In this document: positions 32,475 to 42,289 of the stretch, one piece after another | How positions within the stretch are numbered: position 1 is the first letter of the stretch | Layout of the letters: each line of letters opens with the position of its first letter | Assembly: GCA_015680685.1 (NCBI GenBank) | Contig: MNCI01017476.1 | Coordinates: forward strand, 1,521,656 to 1,585,655 | Length of the DNA stretch: 64,000 bases | Source of the DNA: Gnetum montanum | Taxonomy: Eukaryota > Streptophyta > Gnetopsida > Gnetales > Gnetaceae | Direction: 5' to 3' | Made by a program: the position numbers and the translations under genes | The notes under the pieces: generated by a model | Told to the model about the DNA's origin: nothing | Databases searched by the model: none | What the model saw: the letters and a program-made list of their open reading frames with translations, nothing else

Positions 32475-33880
32475 GACAATAAGGAGGATGAGTATGCCAT
32501 ATCTGATCATTTCCCTGACAAAGCCCTCTTTTTTGGTGTAGTGAATAACCAACCCACGGGAACGAATTGGTATAGTAGCATTCTCACCTATCTCCTTTCC
32601 CAAAAAACACCATAGGAACTAGACTTTAGGAAGAAACAACAGTTTCTTCACAGAGCCAAGTACTTCATGGAGATCAATAGAAAAATTTACAAAGTCTGTC
32701 TTGATGGCTTGGTTTGATGGTGTGTGCCCGATGTGGACCAACTAAGAGTTCTCCAAGATGCTCATGAGTGTCCTTGTGGGGGTCACTATGCAGAGAGATG
32801 AAAAGCTATTAAGATACTACTTGCAGGATATTACTGGCCAACATTATGTTGGGATGCCCATCAATTTGTTCAATCCTGCGAGCACTTTCAACGTGATGGA
32901 GGAATAACTACTAGAATGGATGCTCCGTAACAATGGATTCAACTTTTGGAACCCTTTGACATTTGGGGAATAGACTTTATGGGGCCCATTACAACAATGT
33001 CTAATGGAAAAGCTTACATCATTGTTGTTGTTGACTATCTAATGAAATGGGCTAAATCAGCTACTGTTACAGACTGCACATCGTCTATAGCTGCACGATT
33101 TGTGCAACAAGTCATAAATAGGTTTGGTGTGCCATGTGCACTTATCTTGGATAATGGAACACAATTCATGGGTGCAACCTTTCAGAAGTTGATGCAATGC
33201 TTAGGGGTTGAACATAAATTGACTACACCTTATCAAGCCGAGGTCACTAATTGGGAGATTACTAAAATTTTAACAAGGACAATTAGCAAATATAGGTGAG
33301 ATTGGAGCACTAAAATGAATGATGCTCTTTGGGCATACTGCTCCACTTGGAAACTCCCTACAGGCTACTCTCCCTATGAGTTAGTATACGGAAAACTTCC
33401 AAAGCTTCCAATTCAAACCAAGCTTTGCACACTATCCATGGCATGTGGCCTCCACCTTGACCTTTATCTAGCACAAAAGTAAAGATTAGAAACTCTAAAT
33501 GTGCTAGACGAAAACTAATTGGTTGCCCTGTCATCAAATAAGTTGCACAAGGCACATAACAAGCAACATCAAGACTTGAAAATTTGAAAGGTTAAGTATC
33601 AATCAGGAGATAAGGTCCTCTACTGGAACCCCACACATGTGCCACAACACACAAAATTTCAAATACTATGGGATGGGCCTTACATTATTCATACAACCTT
33701 TCCCTTAGGGGCCATGACCNGTGGGATGGGCCTTACATTATTCATACAACCTTTCCCTTAGGGGCCATGACCATATACAAACCTGAAAGCCCTAATAAGA
33801 GATTATTGGTCAATGTGAAATAAACCAAATCCTTCCATGAACTTAGAATAGCCGATGCACATAGTACCTTTGAGGGAGGA
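32475..33880 (+). pseudogene. ATH-2 integrase
   Basis: The zinc-finger area reads CGGHYAER and SCEHFQRDG, where the second Cys of CxxC is Phe. In the core, [18 protein letters not shown] gives the first Asp (about 32970) and [14 protein letters not shown] the second (about 33150). [13 protein letters not shown] gives the Glu region, where six or so residues normally between TTPY and the Glu are missing. The C-terminal part has DALWAYCSTWKLPTGYSPYELVYG and DGPYIIHTTFPLGA. The frame is open from 32946 to 33297. An N with duplicated flanks lies at 33720. The tail near 33830-33880 matches the sequence left in ATH-1 after its deletion. Confidence 0.88.
33669..33771. other. Assembly join: 51-base duplication around N at 33720
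   Basis: About 50 bases before the N are repeated straight after it. As at 22536-22655, overlapping contig ends seem to have been concatenated. The duplicated piece is integrase C-terminal sequence, and one copy is probably an artefact. Confidence 0.75.
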
Positions 33881-33889
33881 TGCCCTCAT

Positions 33890-35825
33890 TCATTATTTTG
33901 GATCTCCCCCTTCCAACTCAGTCATGGGGGAGATGGCCATCTATGCTGATCAATCAAGGCCCTCAGTTCCTTTTTAAGTTTTTTTTTTACACATTTTTGT
34001 TTTACAAATTTCTTTAACTTTCCTTTTTTTTGTTTTACAACATCGTTCATAATTTTTTATTTATTTGTGTGTTTACTTATTTTGTTAAGTTTTTCACGTA
34101 ATAAGTGCTCCTAATGATGGTATGAACTGTATTCCATTGGTTGCTAATGTTTGGTTCTTACCTTTGAGTGATGATGTTGATACTAAGGTATGGCTCTTTT
34201 GATATAATAGGCAATGAGTCCACATCAGCCATGCATCCATGAATTTCTATGGTCTCTCTTGGCTTGGAACTATACAGTCCCCTTCCTTAAAAAATAAGAA
34301 ATATCAACGAATTGGTGACTCGGTATTTCTCAAACTAAGGAAAGACTTAAGGATTGAAAAGGGTGTGACTTCAAGAGAACTTGATGCACTTGTGCTGGTC
34401 ATTTTCTTCGGTGCTTGGATGTTTTCTTCTTAGGTTTTCCTTACCATTCCGACGTTGCTACATTATCGGGAAGCTGAGCTAATAAAAATAATAAGTCTTT
34501 GCATGGTGTGGTTTTCACGCAAAACACAAACAAAAAAAAATAGTGAGAATTCAAAGCACAACCCTTAGACGAAATAATCATCTAGGCTACAAGCACTAGT
34601 TATGGAACTAAATAAACATGTTCCCTCTAACTAAAGGCCCCTTCTCACTTTCTACTTTCTCCTTTTTCATTTCATCAGAATGGTGGTGACTTTTTGGCTG
34701 AAGCATTCTTGTTACTTCAAGTGGATAGATTGGCCAAATGTATTAATGCAAAGTCACTGGATGTGGATTATTTGAGGCTAGATTTGGAATGAGATCTACT
34801 AAGTCACATTAACCATTCATACATAAGGGGCTGTACATCACCTTATTCTTGAGACTCCATTCCATTCTCTTCTTTCCATCCTTCTTTCTCCATTTTTCAC
34901 CTCATTGCCAGTTATATCAATAGTCTATATTTTTATTGACACATTGTTTTCTTTTTGGTAAACTCTTTGGATTAAGACTTTAACTCTTGTTTTCAAATGG
35001 CATTCCTAGAGACTACGAACTCTTTCAATGCTGGATTGTCAGGGCATTAAGGGCATGAGCCTGCTTTGGGGAGGATCCACTGGCATTCCTATTTGATGCA
35101 TCTGTTAATTTCTTTTCCTTACACATTTCCACAATCACCATTTATTTTGTTCATCTACATCTTTGACATCCATTTTATCAGCGTTGCCGTTGTTTATTTT
35201 TCTCTTTTTCCATATTTCTTATTTCTTATCTTTTCTCCATTCTTTTGCTATTGGAGGTTCGGTCTCAATCATGGGGGTCCTAGTCCAATTTTTTCAATTT
35301 TATCCTAATCCCTACACCTTGGGTAGCCACTAGTATTATATCTCTAGATATGCATTAGCCATATCACAACTCAACCAATGGACCTTACATTGAGGCAAGG
35401 TATTAAATGCATTGTGATTCATTTACCCTTGCTAATATCAAACTGTGTTGTGTGTGCAGATGGTAATCATACAACAATGGATTGGATCTGGAGGAAACAC
35501 TTGGAATGGATTGGTGCTAAAGCAGTTATGCAAGGAACAAGATTGATGACGTGCTTATGGATGGACAACAAAAAGTGCAATCTTGGAATCAGCAGCAACA
35601 GACCTCTTCTTTTCTCTCTCTCTTCTCTCTTCTCTCTTAGCTGCCAAATAAGGCTGGATGTCAAATGTGTATAGTGTTCACTCTTGTTGTCATGAACACT
35701 ACTTTTTCATGTATTGTAATGATGATCTATTCACATGTCACCCCATTCACCATTAGTATCATTCAAGTCAATAATTCCATACCTTCCCAATATTTTGTAA
35801 GGAACTCAAGGACAAGTTTTCACTT
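33890..35825 (+). other. ATH-2 3' noncoding region
   Basis: Collinear with 1025-2950 of ATH-1. It contains T-rich stretches (33970-34100), a block around 35040-35090 also found in ATH-1 and ATH-3, and CT-rich repeats at 35606-35640. Open frames are short and unconserved. An internal CATGGGGGAGA near 33924 resembles the polypurine tract. No env-like gene is recognisable. Confidence 0.6.
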
Positions 35826-35838
35826 AGTCATGGGGGTA
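35826..35838 (+). other. ATH-2 polypurine tract
   Basis: The purine run ATGGGGGTA directly precedes the LTR start TGATGAG; the same tract borders ATH-1 and ATH-4, and ATH-3 differs by one base. Confidence 0.75.
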
Positions 35839-36636
35839 TGATGAGCCGCGATATCGCGTACGCCCCTGCGATATCATGTATGTGTTATCATGGCCTGCCT
35901 CAATTTCTATAAATAAGAGGTGGCTTTCCTTGTTCTAGCAGTTAGTTCTTAGTTCCTTAGCTAAACTCTTACAATTTTATCATTCTAGAGTTAGAATAAT
36001 TCCCAGTGTATGCCCACAGTGTGGTGATTGTAATTGTATAGCATCCTTATTCAAGTGTGACGTACTTGGACGCATACATGATCAGAAATAAAGATCGAGA
36101 TTACTTCATCATTGCAGCATTCACTTAGTTTATTTATTTATTAAATTTTTATTTATTTCTTTCTTAGTTAATATTCTCTTCACCCTAAACTCCTATTAAA
36201 CACAGAATAAGTATGAATTGATCTTGAGAATTTAAGTGTGACTACTTGGCAACCTAGTAGCATACCTAGGATCTATGCTTGGTAATCCCAGTGGTAGTCA
36301 TGCATGAAGTCCAAGATGTGTACGGATGATTAAGGAATGGATACTCATCGCACTTAGGCTAGCTTAGATCCTCTCTCACCTTTCTCTCTTAGCTTAGTTA
36401 ATATTACCTTCCATTACACCTAGGAGTAGTATTAGCATAGGAACACATCATACACCTCACTCTGGACTAAACCATATGTGACAAGTTAACACTAGTCTAG
36501 ATGGGAAGACAACGAACTGCAACCTAAAGATAACTCTCTAGATACCACAGCTAGTCCATCTGTGGAGTTCGACCAGATCGTGCATGAAACACTCGTATTT
36601 GTATGGTTGAGTGTAGGGGTACCTCGCCACTCATCA
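35839..36636 (+). repeat. ATH-2 3' LTR
   Basis: 798 bases, TGATGAG...CTCATCA. Two intact GATATC palindromes at about 35846-35876, TATA box CTATAAATAAG at 35907-35917. It contains the single uninterrupted CCTAG that TAT-2 used as a target in the 5' copy. Confidence 0.93.
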
Positions 36637-37145
36637 AGCGTTGATGTGCTTCTTATGAGAAGGCATTTGTATTGAGCTTATTAAGAGCCTAGAAGCTTAA
36701 GTGATTTTGCAATGTCAAAACACTCTGGAGTGAAGCTCAATTTTGTAAAGGTTATAGGATCCTTGAAACCACACTCTGAGCTTGTTGGGATCTTGCATGG
36801 TTAAGTGGTTTTGTAGTGATAAAACACTTCAAAGAGGAGCTCAAAGCTTGTATAGGGTGTGGTGCCCTTCAAACCACATCTTGAGCTTGCTGGGACCTCG
36901 TGAGATTGGTAGATTTCACAATGACAAAACTCTTCATAGTGAAGCTCAAATCTTATAAATGTTGTGGTGTCCTTTAAACCACATTTTGGAAAAACATTAA
37001 AGTCTAGAGGTATGCAAGGAGTCTACTCTCTAAATGTGGACTACCTAAGTTGGGAAACCACATAAATTTTATGTTTAATTTGATGGCTAGAACTTGTTTT
37101 AAGTGGGGAACTTATTCAATCCCCCTTCTAAGTTCTCAATCCTCA
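36637..37145 (+). repeat. COP-1 5' LTR, second part
   Basis: Resumes GTTGATGTGCTTCTTATGAG as in the 3' LTR at 41253. Two to three internal sub-repeats of about 120 bases (each with ACCACA...GAGCTTG...TGGGA) lie at 36660-36990. It ends CCTCA just before the primer site. With the first part it totals about 1.2 kb. Confidence 0.8.
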
Positions 37146-37147
37146 AG

Positions 37148-37159
37148 TGGTATCGAAGC
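37148..37159 (+). other. COP-1 primer binding site, initiator tRNA-Met
   Basis: TGGTATCGAAGC matches the common plant copia site TGGTATCAGAGC except for two bases, two bases after the LTR end. Confidence 0.85.
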
Positions 37160-37201
37160 CTAGTACTCCTAGTTTTGAGTGTAACAACTCAGGAGTAAAC
37201 G

Positions 37202-38270
37202 ATGGAAGAAGGATCATACATCAAGTCATCAATGTTAAATGAGGTTACTTTCACATGATGGAAGACTCAAATGCAAAAATTCATTAATTATGTGAGGTTC
37301 ATAGTTTTGATATTCATCTTGGATGAATGCACTCAACTCATTAGTAGCATTTTATGCAGCAAAGGTTAGACAACAGGTAAGTAATATAACCTTTCAAATT
37401 TTGATACCATTTCTATGGAATGTTAGAAATTTGGTAGAAGAGGCCATATGGCCTCTGAATGCCCCAATGCTTACAGGTTACAAGGAAAAGAGTATAGTGA
37501 AGAAAGGAGAAGAAGTAATATCTATACAAGTTGAGATGATGAAGAGGAAATAACTCAAGAAGATAAGAAGGAAAAAATTATTTATACTTGCTATGACAAT
37601 GGAGAATAAAGTGAGGAAGAGGTAGATAACACTACAAAGGACTTACACCTCATCTACATGGTTCTCATAGATGATGATGATAGTTTCTTTGATGATGATT
37701 AATTGAAAACTAATGATGAAAGGTATGATCTTTTGTGTAAGGAACTTCTATCTTTTCAAAATCTTTGTGTAAAGTTGAATAAGCAACTAAAAACCAAGGA
37801 TCAAGGTATCTCTTTATTAAATACAAAGATTTTGGATGTCACAAAAGAAACCTTAGACCTAAGGGCTGAGAATAAAAAACTAACCTTGTCTTATGAGCAT
37901 ATTAAAGAAGAACTTGTAGATACTAAACTTATAAATGAAAGATTGGTCAAAGGAAAGGAATCACTTTGAATAGTTCTTGGACAAGGAAGAAGTACAAATG
38001 ACAAAAGTGATCTAGGATGTTAATAGGAACAAGCATCTACAACAATCTCATTTGAAGAAGAGAGCACTTAAATGATTGAGGTAACCACTAGTACTACAGG
38101 TACCAAAAGATAACTCCAAGGTTTGATAATTTCAACGAAAGGTTTAGGTGTTTTTACTATAATAGATTTGGACATAAGCAATGGAATTGCAATTTAAATT
38201 TTTATCATATGAACACTTGGTTGTATCATAAGACTCCTTGGTCTTACCCAAATGCACCTAGAAAGGAAAT
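37202..38270 (+). pseudogene. COP-1 gag remnant
   Basis: Starts MEEGSYIKSS, and WKTQMQKFINYV follows, the familiar copia Gag N-terminus (the Trp is preceded by a TGA). The helix-rich part 37703-37969 (LLCKELLSFQNLCVKLNKQL, LRAENKKLTLSYEHIKEEL) is a coiled coil. The zinc knuckle CFYYNRFGHKQWNC (about 38149-38190) has Tyr instead of the second Cys, so metal binding is lost. Several stops and frame changes. No protease, integrase or RT follows. Confidence 0.72.
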
Positions 38271-38279
38271 ATTATAGGG

Positions 38280-40556
38280 AAAAAATGGAGGCTAAATCAA
38301 AAGAATAAAGAGAACAAAAAGGTGTGGAGAATCAAGCGAAAAGAAGAAAGTGAAAGAACTTTCAAAAATTTTGTGAAAGCAAGCAAGACATTAGAAATAA
38401 ATGAAATTGATATGAAAGGAGGAACTTCATAAGAAGAACCTCAATTCCAATCTCCTTAGACATCTTGATCTCCATCAGCAACCAAGATAAGTAATGGTAA
38501 GTATAGTTATAATCATTATTCCTTGACTTGATGAGATTAGTCTAGATTAGTATTTTTATGATTGAATGGAAGCTATGGAAATCTTTGAAAATCCAAAGAA
38601 ATTTTCACTTGACCTTGCAAATTGTTGAAGTTATAATATGCTATAATGTCCTACTTATGCTACTTTTAAATTTTTTGTTAATAAATCATGCTCTTAACTA
38701 GAATATAATGGTTTCAAGTGGTTTAAAGACCTTAACTATAATTTAGGGACCAAAAGCTCTTTTTTGAACGTTTATTACTATTTAAACATATATGTCTTGT
38801 GCTCCAAATTATTAATTAATCTATGGCATTGTTTCTTCCTTGTGAAATCATAAAGTCCAATTATTTTTAAAATATTTTTGATGTATGGTAATTGAAGCAT
38901 TCAAATTGGTACCTTTAATGTGATTCATGTATCTTCTAAGAAAAAAAACATTTCAAAAGAAATTCCTTAAGCATATGAATTATTTAGTACTAATAATGGA
39001 AGGTATTACTTTGAAAAGTCTCCAAACTTGATCTTTAGATGGTGCTCTAGATTTATGGCGACATCACCCAGCCCTTATGTAATTCTCAAAGTATGGATGA
39101 TGTTATGTGTGTTTTCTCAAGTTGAGTTTTTTAATGATGATTTCAAGGTTTTTTTGCCATTTTTGGAGGTGTTTTAGACTTATTTTGACAAGTCTAGGAG
39201 GTTCAAGGTGCTATGGGGAATTGTTTGAAGGTGTTCAAAGGTTCCAAACCTCAAAATGAGAATCTTTATTTTTGGCCCTAGCAAGATAGACGTCTACTCT
39301 GATAGGTATATGTCTCAACTACATACAAGATGTCTATTGTTTCTTCAAGACATCTAATGTAAATTCAAATGGATGAATTACAATAGATGTTTCAAAATAT
39401 GGGTCATATAAGCAGGGTGAGCATCAATATAGGGGGATTCTTAAGTGATTTTCTCAAAGATGTGATATTATAATTGCAAACTTTCAATCTCTAGCACCTA
39501 TATTAGAAAACAAGTAAGTAAGATCATATTCATTTGGTAAAGTTTTGAAAGTAAAAGAGGACATTTTCTTATTAATCTTTAAAATCCTTACCTAAATATG
39601 GTCATTATTGGAGAACACTCTTGAACTTTATATGTTATATAAACTTATTTTTCATCTCTATGTTATGGAATTAATGGTTCATGTCTGACCTTTTTGTATG
39701 TTGAAAATGTATCATTTTAAGTACCTAAGGCCTTTATTGCAAATATAAGTTGAGAAGTACTTACCTTAGATATCTCAAGTACTCACAATCGTAGATTGGA
39801 ACTAGCAAAGGTGTTCATGATCTCTTTTGGTAAGCAATGAGGTATATATATATATGCTATTTTTACTCTCAACATGATTTTCATATATTAGTTTATGAAT
39901 TTTTTGGGTAAGAAGATGATTGATTGTGTTTGATATTTTGATATGTTTGGCATGATAAGATGTGTTGATTTATCTTAAAAATTAAATATGCATGTTTTTA
40001 CTCACCTATCATAAAATTGCTATTCCTTATCTTTTTGTTGATGTTTCAAAAGGAGTAGAGTATTAGGTGAATATAGAATCATGAGAATTAATTCATTTTT
40101 TACTAATGGCTTATTGGTTCATAGATAGGTTACTTGATCTTCAGTGCTCAGAGTTTGGAGTTCAGCCTTTAGTTTTAAATACTCTTAAATATCAATAGAA
40201 TGAATTAGATTAGTTATGCTTGGATTAGTTGTGCTTCATTAATTATCTAATCCTAACTTGGTTTGTGAATAGATAAGGAGCACATCTTAATGGAATCTGA
40301 TTTTTCTTAATCAAATCTATGGAATATTTAACTGATATCCATCAAGTTTTCTTCTTTAGCTATATAGTTTATCTCTATGGGACTGTGATATGACATTATG
40401 AAAGTTTCTCTTATGAAACTTTGTTGAGGATGTTTGAATAGGTACTATTCATGATCCCCTCCTTTTTATTTATGTCCAAAAAGAGGGAGAGATTAACTCT
40501 TATTTTTAGTTTTTTAATGGGTCATACTAACACATTTTCTTAAGTTTTGGACATTA
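38280..40556 (+). other. COP-1 internal region without recognisable coding
   Basis: AT-rich stretch where pol would be expected. I find no RT, RNase H or integrase motif in any frame. The segment 39280-39380 repeats the AGATGTCT/AGACATCT motif found in the LTRs. An AT microsatellite lies at 39842-39858. It may be a large deletion or a non-autonomous element body. Confidence 0.6.
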
Positions 40557-40572
40557 CCAAAAAGGGGGAGAA
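40557..40572 (+). other. COP-1 polypurine tract
   Basis: CCAAAAAGGGGGAGAA directly before TGTTGACC, a textbook copia purine tract. Confidence 0.85.
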
Positions 40573-41377
40573 TGTTGACCTTTTGGTATGTCAAAACATT
40601 GAAAAAAATGGAGAATAAAGAATGTTTGTTGTGGATGATGTGCTTACAAGTTATGAACAAGAACTCCACACCATAAACAAGGACTCAAGAAAGCATGGCA
40701 CTGGATAGGAAAAATTAGAGCATGGACAAGTACAAAGACTACAAGCTAGGGAATGAGAGAAAGCTAAATCAACAAAAGAAAGCCTCAAGAACCAAATCTT
40801 AACAATTAAGAAGACATCTATTAGGAATAAAAAACATCTTGATCAAGACAAAGCCAATCATAGGAAGGCGTCTCTCAGAAATAGAAGATGTCTTCTTTGG
40901 AAAGAAGACATCTCCCCAGAGACATCTCCCTTGAGTTGAAGTAAATTTTAGGCAGATGTATTTGCCACAAAGAAGTTGTTTACTCTAGTCATTAGATAGC
41001 TATTATACAATTCCAATGGTCATAGGGAAACTCTAATGCTATAAGAAGACTTCAAATTCTTGAGTATTATGCAAGAATTATATACATCAAATCCATCATT
41101 ATCTATCTTATATATTTGTACTTACATACTTGAATTGTTACATTATTCTTTTGATTTGTTGTGGGATTGTACTTCATTGTACAAGGAATTTGTAAATTGA
41201 GTTATATCCTCTCCTTATAATTTCTTTTCTTTTCTTGCTACCTTGAGGGGTTGATGTGCTTCTTATGAGAAGGCATCTATATTGAGTTTGTTGAGATCCT
41301 ATGGGATTGAGTGATTTTGCAGCATCAAAACACTTTGGAGTAGAGCTTAATTTTGTAAAGGTTGTGGGATCCTTAAA
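40573..41377 (+). repeat. COP-1 3' LTR, truncated
   Basis: Matches 8904-9595 and then 36637 to about 36773, and stops after GGATCCTTAAA. The remaining roughly 370 bases of the LTR are missing, and TAT-1 RT follows directly, so a deletion removed the LTR end together with about 75 bases of RT. Confidence 0.8.
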
Positions 41378-41378
41378 T

Positions 41379-42250
41379 CCTAGAATATAGTCACTAAAGA
41401 TGTAAGTCATAACTTGTTGGTAGGTCGCACCTTTGTTTTTCAAACTGAATGGCATCATTATGTAACAGAAGGTTATCCAAGAGTTCATGAAGATTGTATA
41501 GAGTTGATGCTCTATGTTAATTTTCACTTGGTTATATTCTAAGAATCCATCCATAAAGGATAATAAGTCATGGCTAGGTGTAGTATTGATAAGCTGATCA
41601 ATATTAGGTAAAGGAAAGTCATCCTTAAAAGTTTCCTTATTGAGGTCATGGAAATCAATGCAAATACAAATACTCCTATTCTTCTTAGGGACTACCACTA
41701 TGCTAGATACCCAATTAGTACAATCAACAGCTCAAATGAAACCAACTTGGTAAGGATTTTTAATCTCATCATGGACTACCAAGACTAGGTCTGGTATGAT
41801 CGTATGCATGTTTTGTTTAATAGGCTTGATGCTAGGATCAAGTATAATATTATGTTGAACTAAGCATGGTTTAAGTCCTAGCACATCTTCATATGACCAT
41901 GCAAGAGCCTTAATGTTATCCTAAAAGGCCTTGGGCATGTCTTGGGCCAGTTGGGGTTTAAGTGAGAAAATTAATTTTAGGGTTTTTTCCTCACTATTAT
42001 GGGTTGTAATAGGGACTTAAACAAGAGAATCCTTCATAATTTCTTTAGCCTCTATGTCCATGGTTTGATTTATGTAATTAAGCCATTCTAGGGATTTCTC
42101 TATGAAGGCTATATAGTTGAATAGGCACCTAGGCCCAAGATCCAAGCATTTGAGGTCAATTAGTTGGTCAACATTACTATAGCATCTATTAAGGTTCAAG
42201 GGTAGGTCCAGTTGTACTCATGTACCCATAATTTGATCCTGCATGTCAAT
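41379..42250 (-). pseudogene. TAT-1 reverse transcriptase, N-terminal half
   Basis: Collinear with TAT-2 15775-16620. Visible are VVPKKNRSICICIDFHDLN, FPLPNIDQLI, FMDGFLEYNQV and FCYIMMPFSLKNKGATYQQV, then TYIFSDYIL just before the COP-1 junction. The catalytic YxDD codons fall in the part lost at the junction. Upstream residues near 42010-42200 match the RT leader of TAT-2. Multiple stops. Confidence 0.82.
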
Positions 42251-42289
42251 AAAAGCATATTAACTAGCACCTATATGGTATACTTTTGC

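Larger units (their letters stand above)
9596..36636 (+). mobile_element. ATH-2, full-domain Athila-like Ty3-gypsy element, interrupted by TAT-2
   Basis: Plus-strand element with a split 5' LTR (9596-10002 and 27172-27544), well-preserved tRNA-Asp primer site, gag, protease, RT-RNase H, integrase, about 2 kb of 3' noncoding DNA, a purine tract and a 798-base 3' LTR. It is the only family member here with a full pol. Each gene has several stops. It lies in the COP-1 5' LTR; the flanks GCCAT (left) and AGCGT (right) do not form a clean duplication, so the exact target bases are uncertain. Confidence 0.9.
8904..41377 (+). mobile_element. COP-1, Ty1-copia element with gag only, interrupted by ATH-2
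   Basis: The 5' LTR is in two parts (8904-9595 and 36637-37145) because ATH-2 landed in it. It is followed by an initiator-Met primer site, a gag remnant, about 2.3 kb without recognisable coding, a clean purine tract and the 3' LTR from 40573. LTR starts are TGTTGACC (right) and TATTGACC (left, G to A). Without ATH-2 the element is only about 5.4 kb, and no RT, RNase H or integrase is seen, so it resembles a gag-only non-autonomous element. The 3' LTR is truncated at 41377, and TAT-1 RT follows with a small deletion. Confidence 0.82.

Noticed and set aside
33890-35825. Envelope-like gene downstream of ATH-2 pol
   Set aside because: Some Athila relatives carry an env-like ORF here, but no frame of useful length, signal peptide plus membrane pattern, or conservation with ATH-1 is seen.
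41174-41698. 174-residue open frame taken as one protein
   Set aside because: It is a chance fusion: the first part is TAT-1 RT and the rest is the reverse of the COP-1 LTR after the junction at about 41378.
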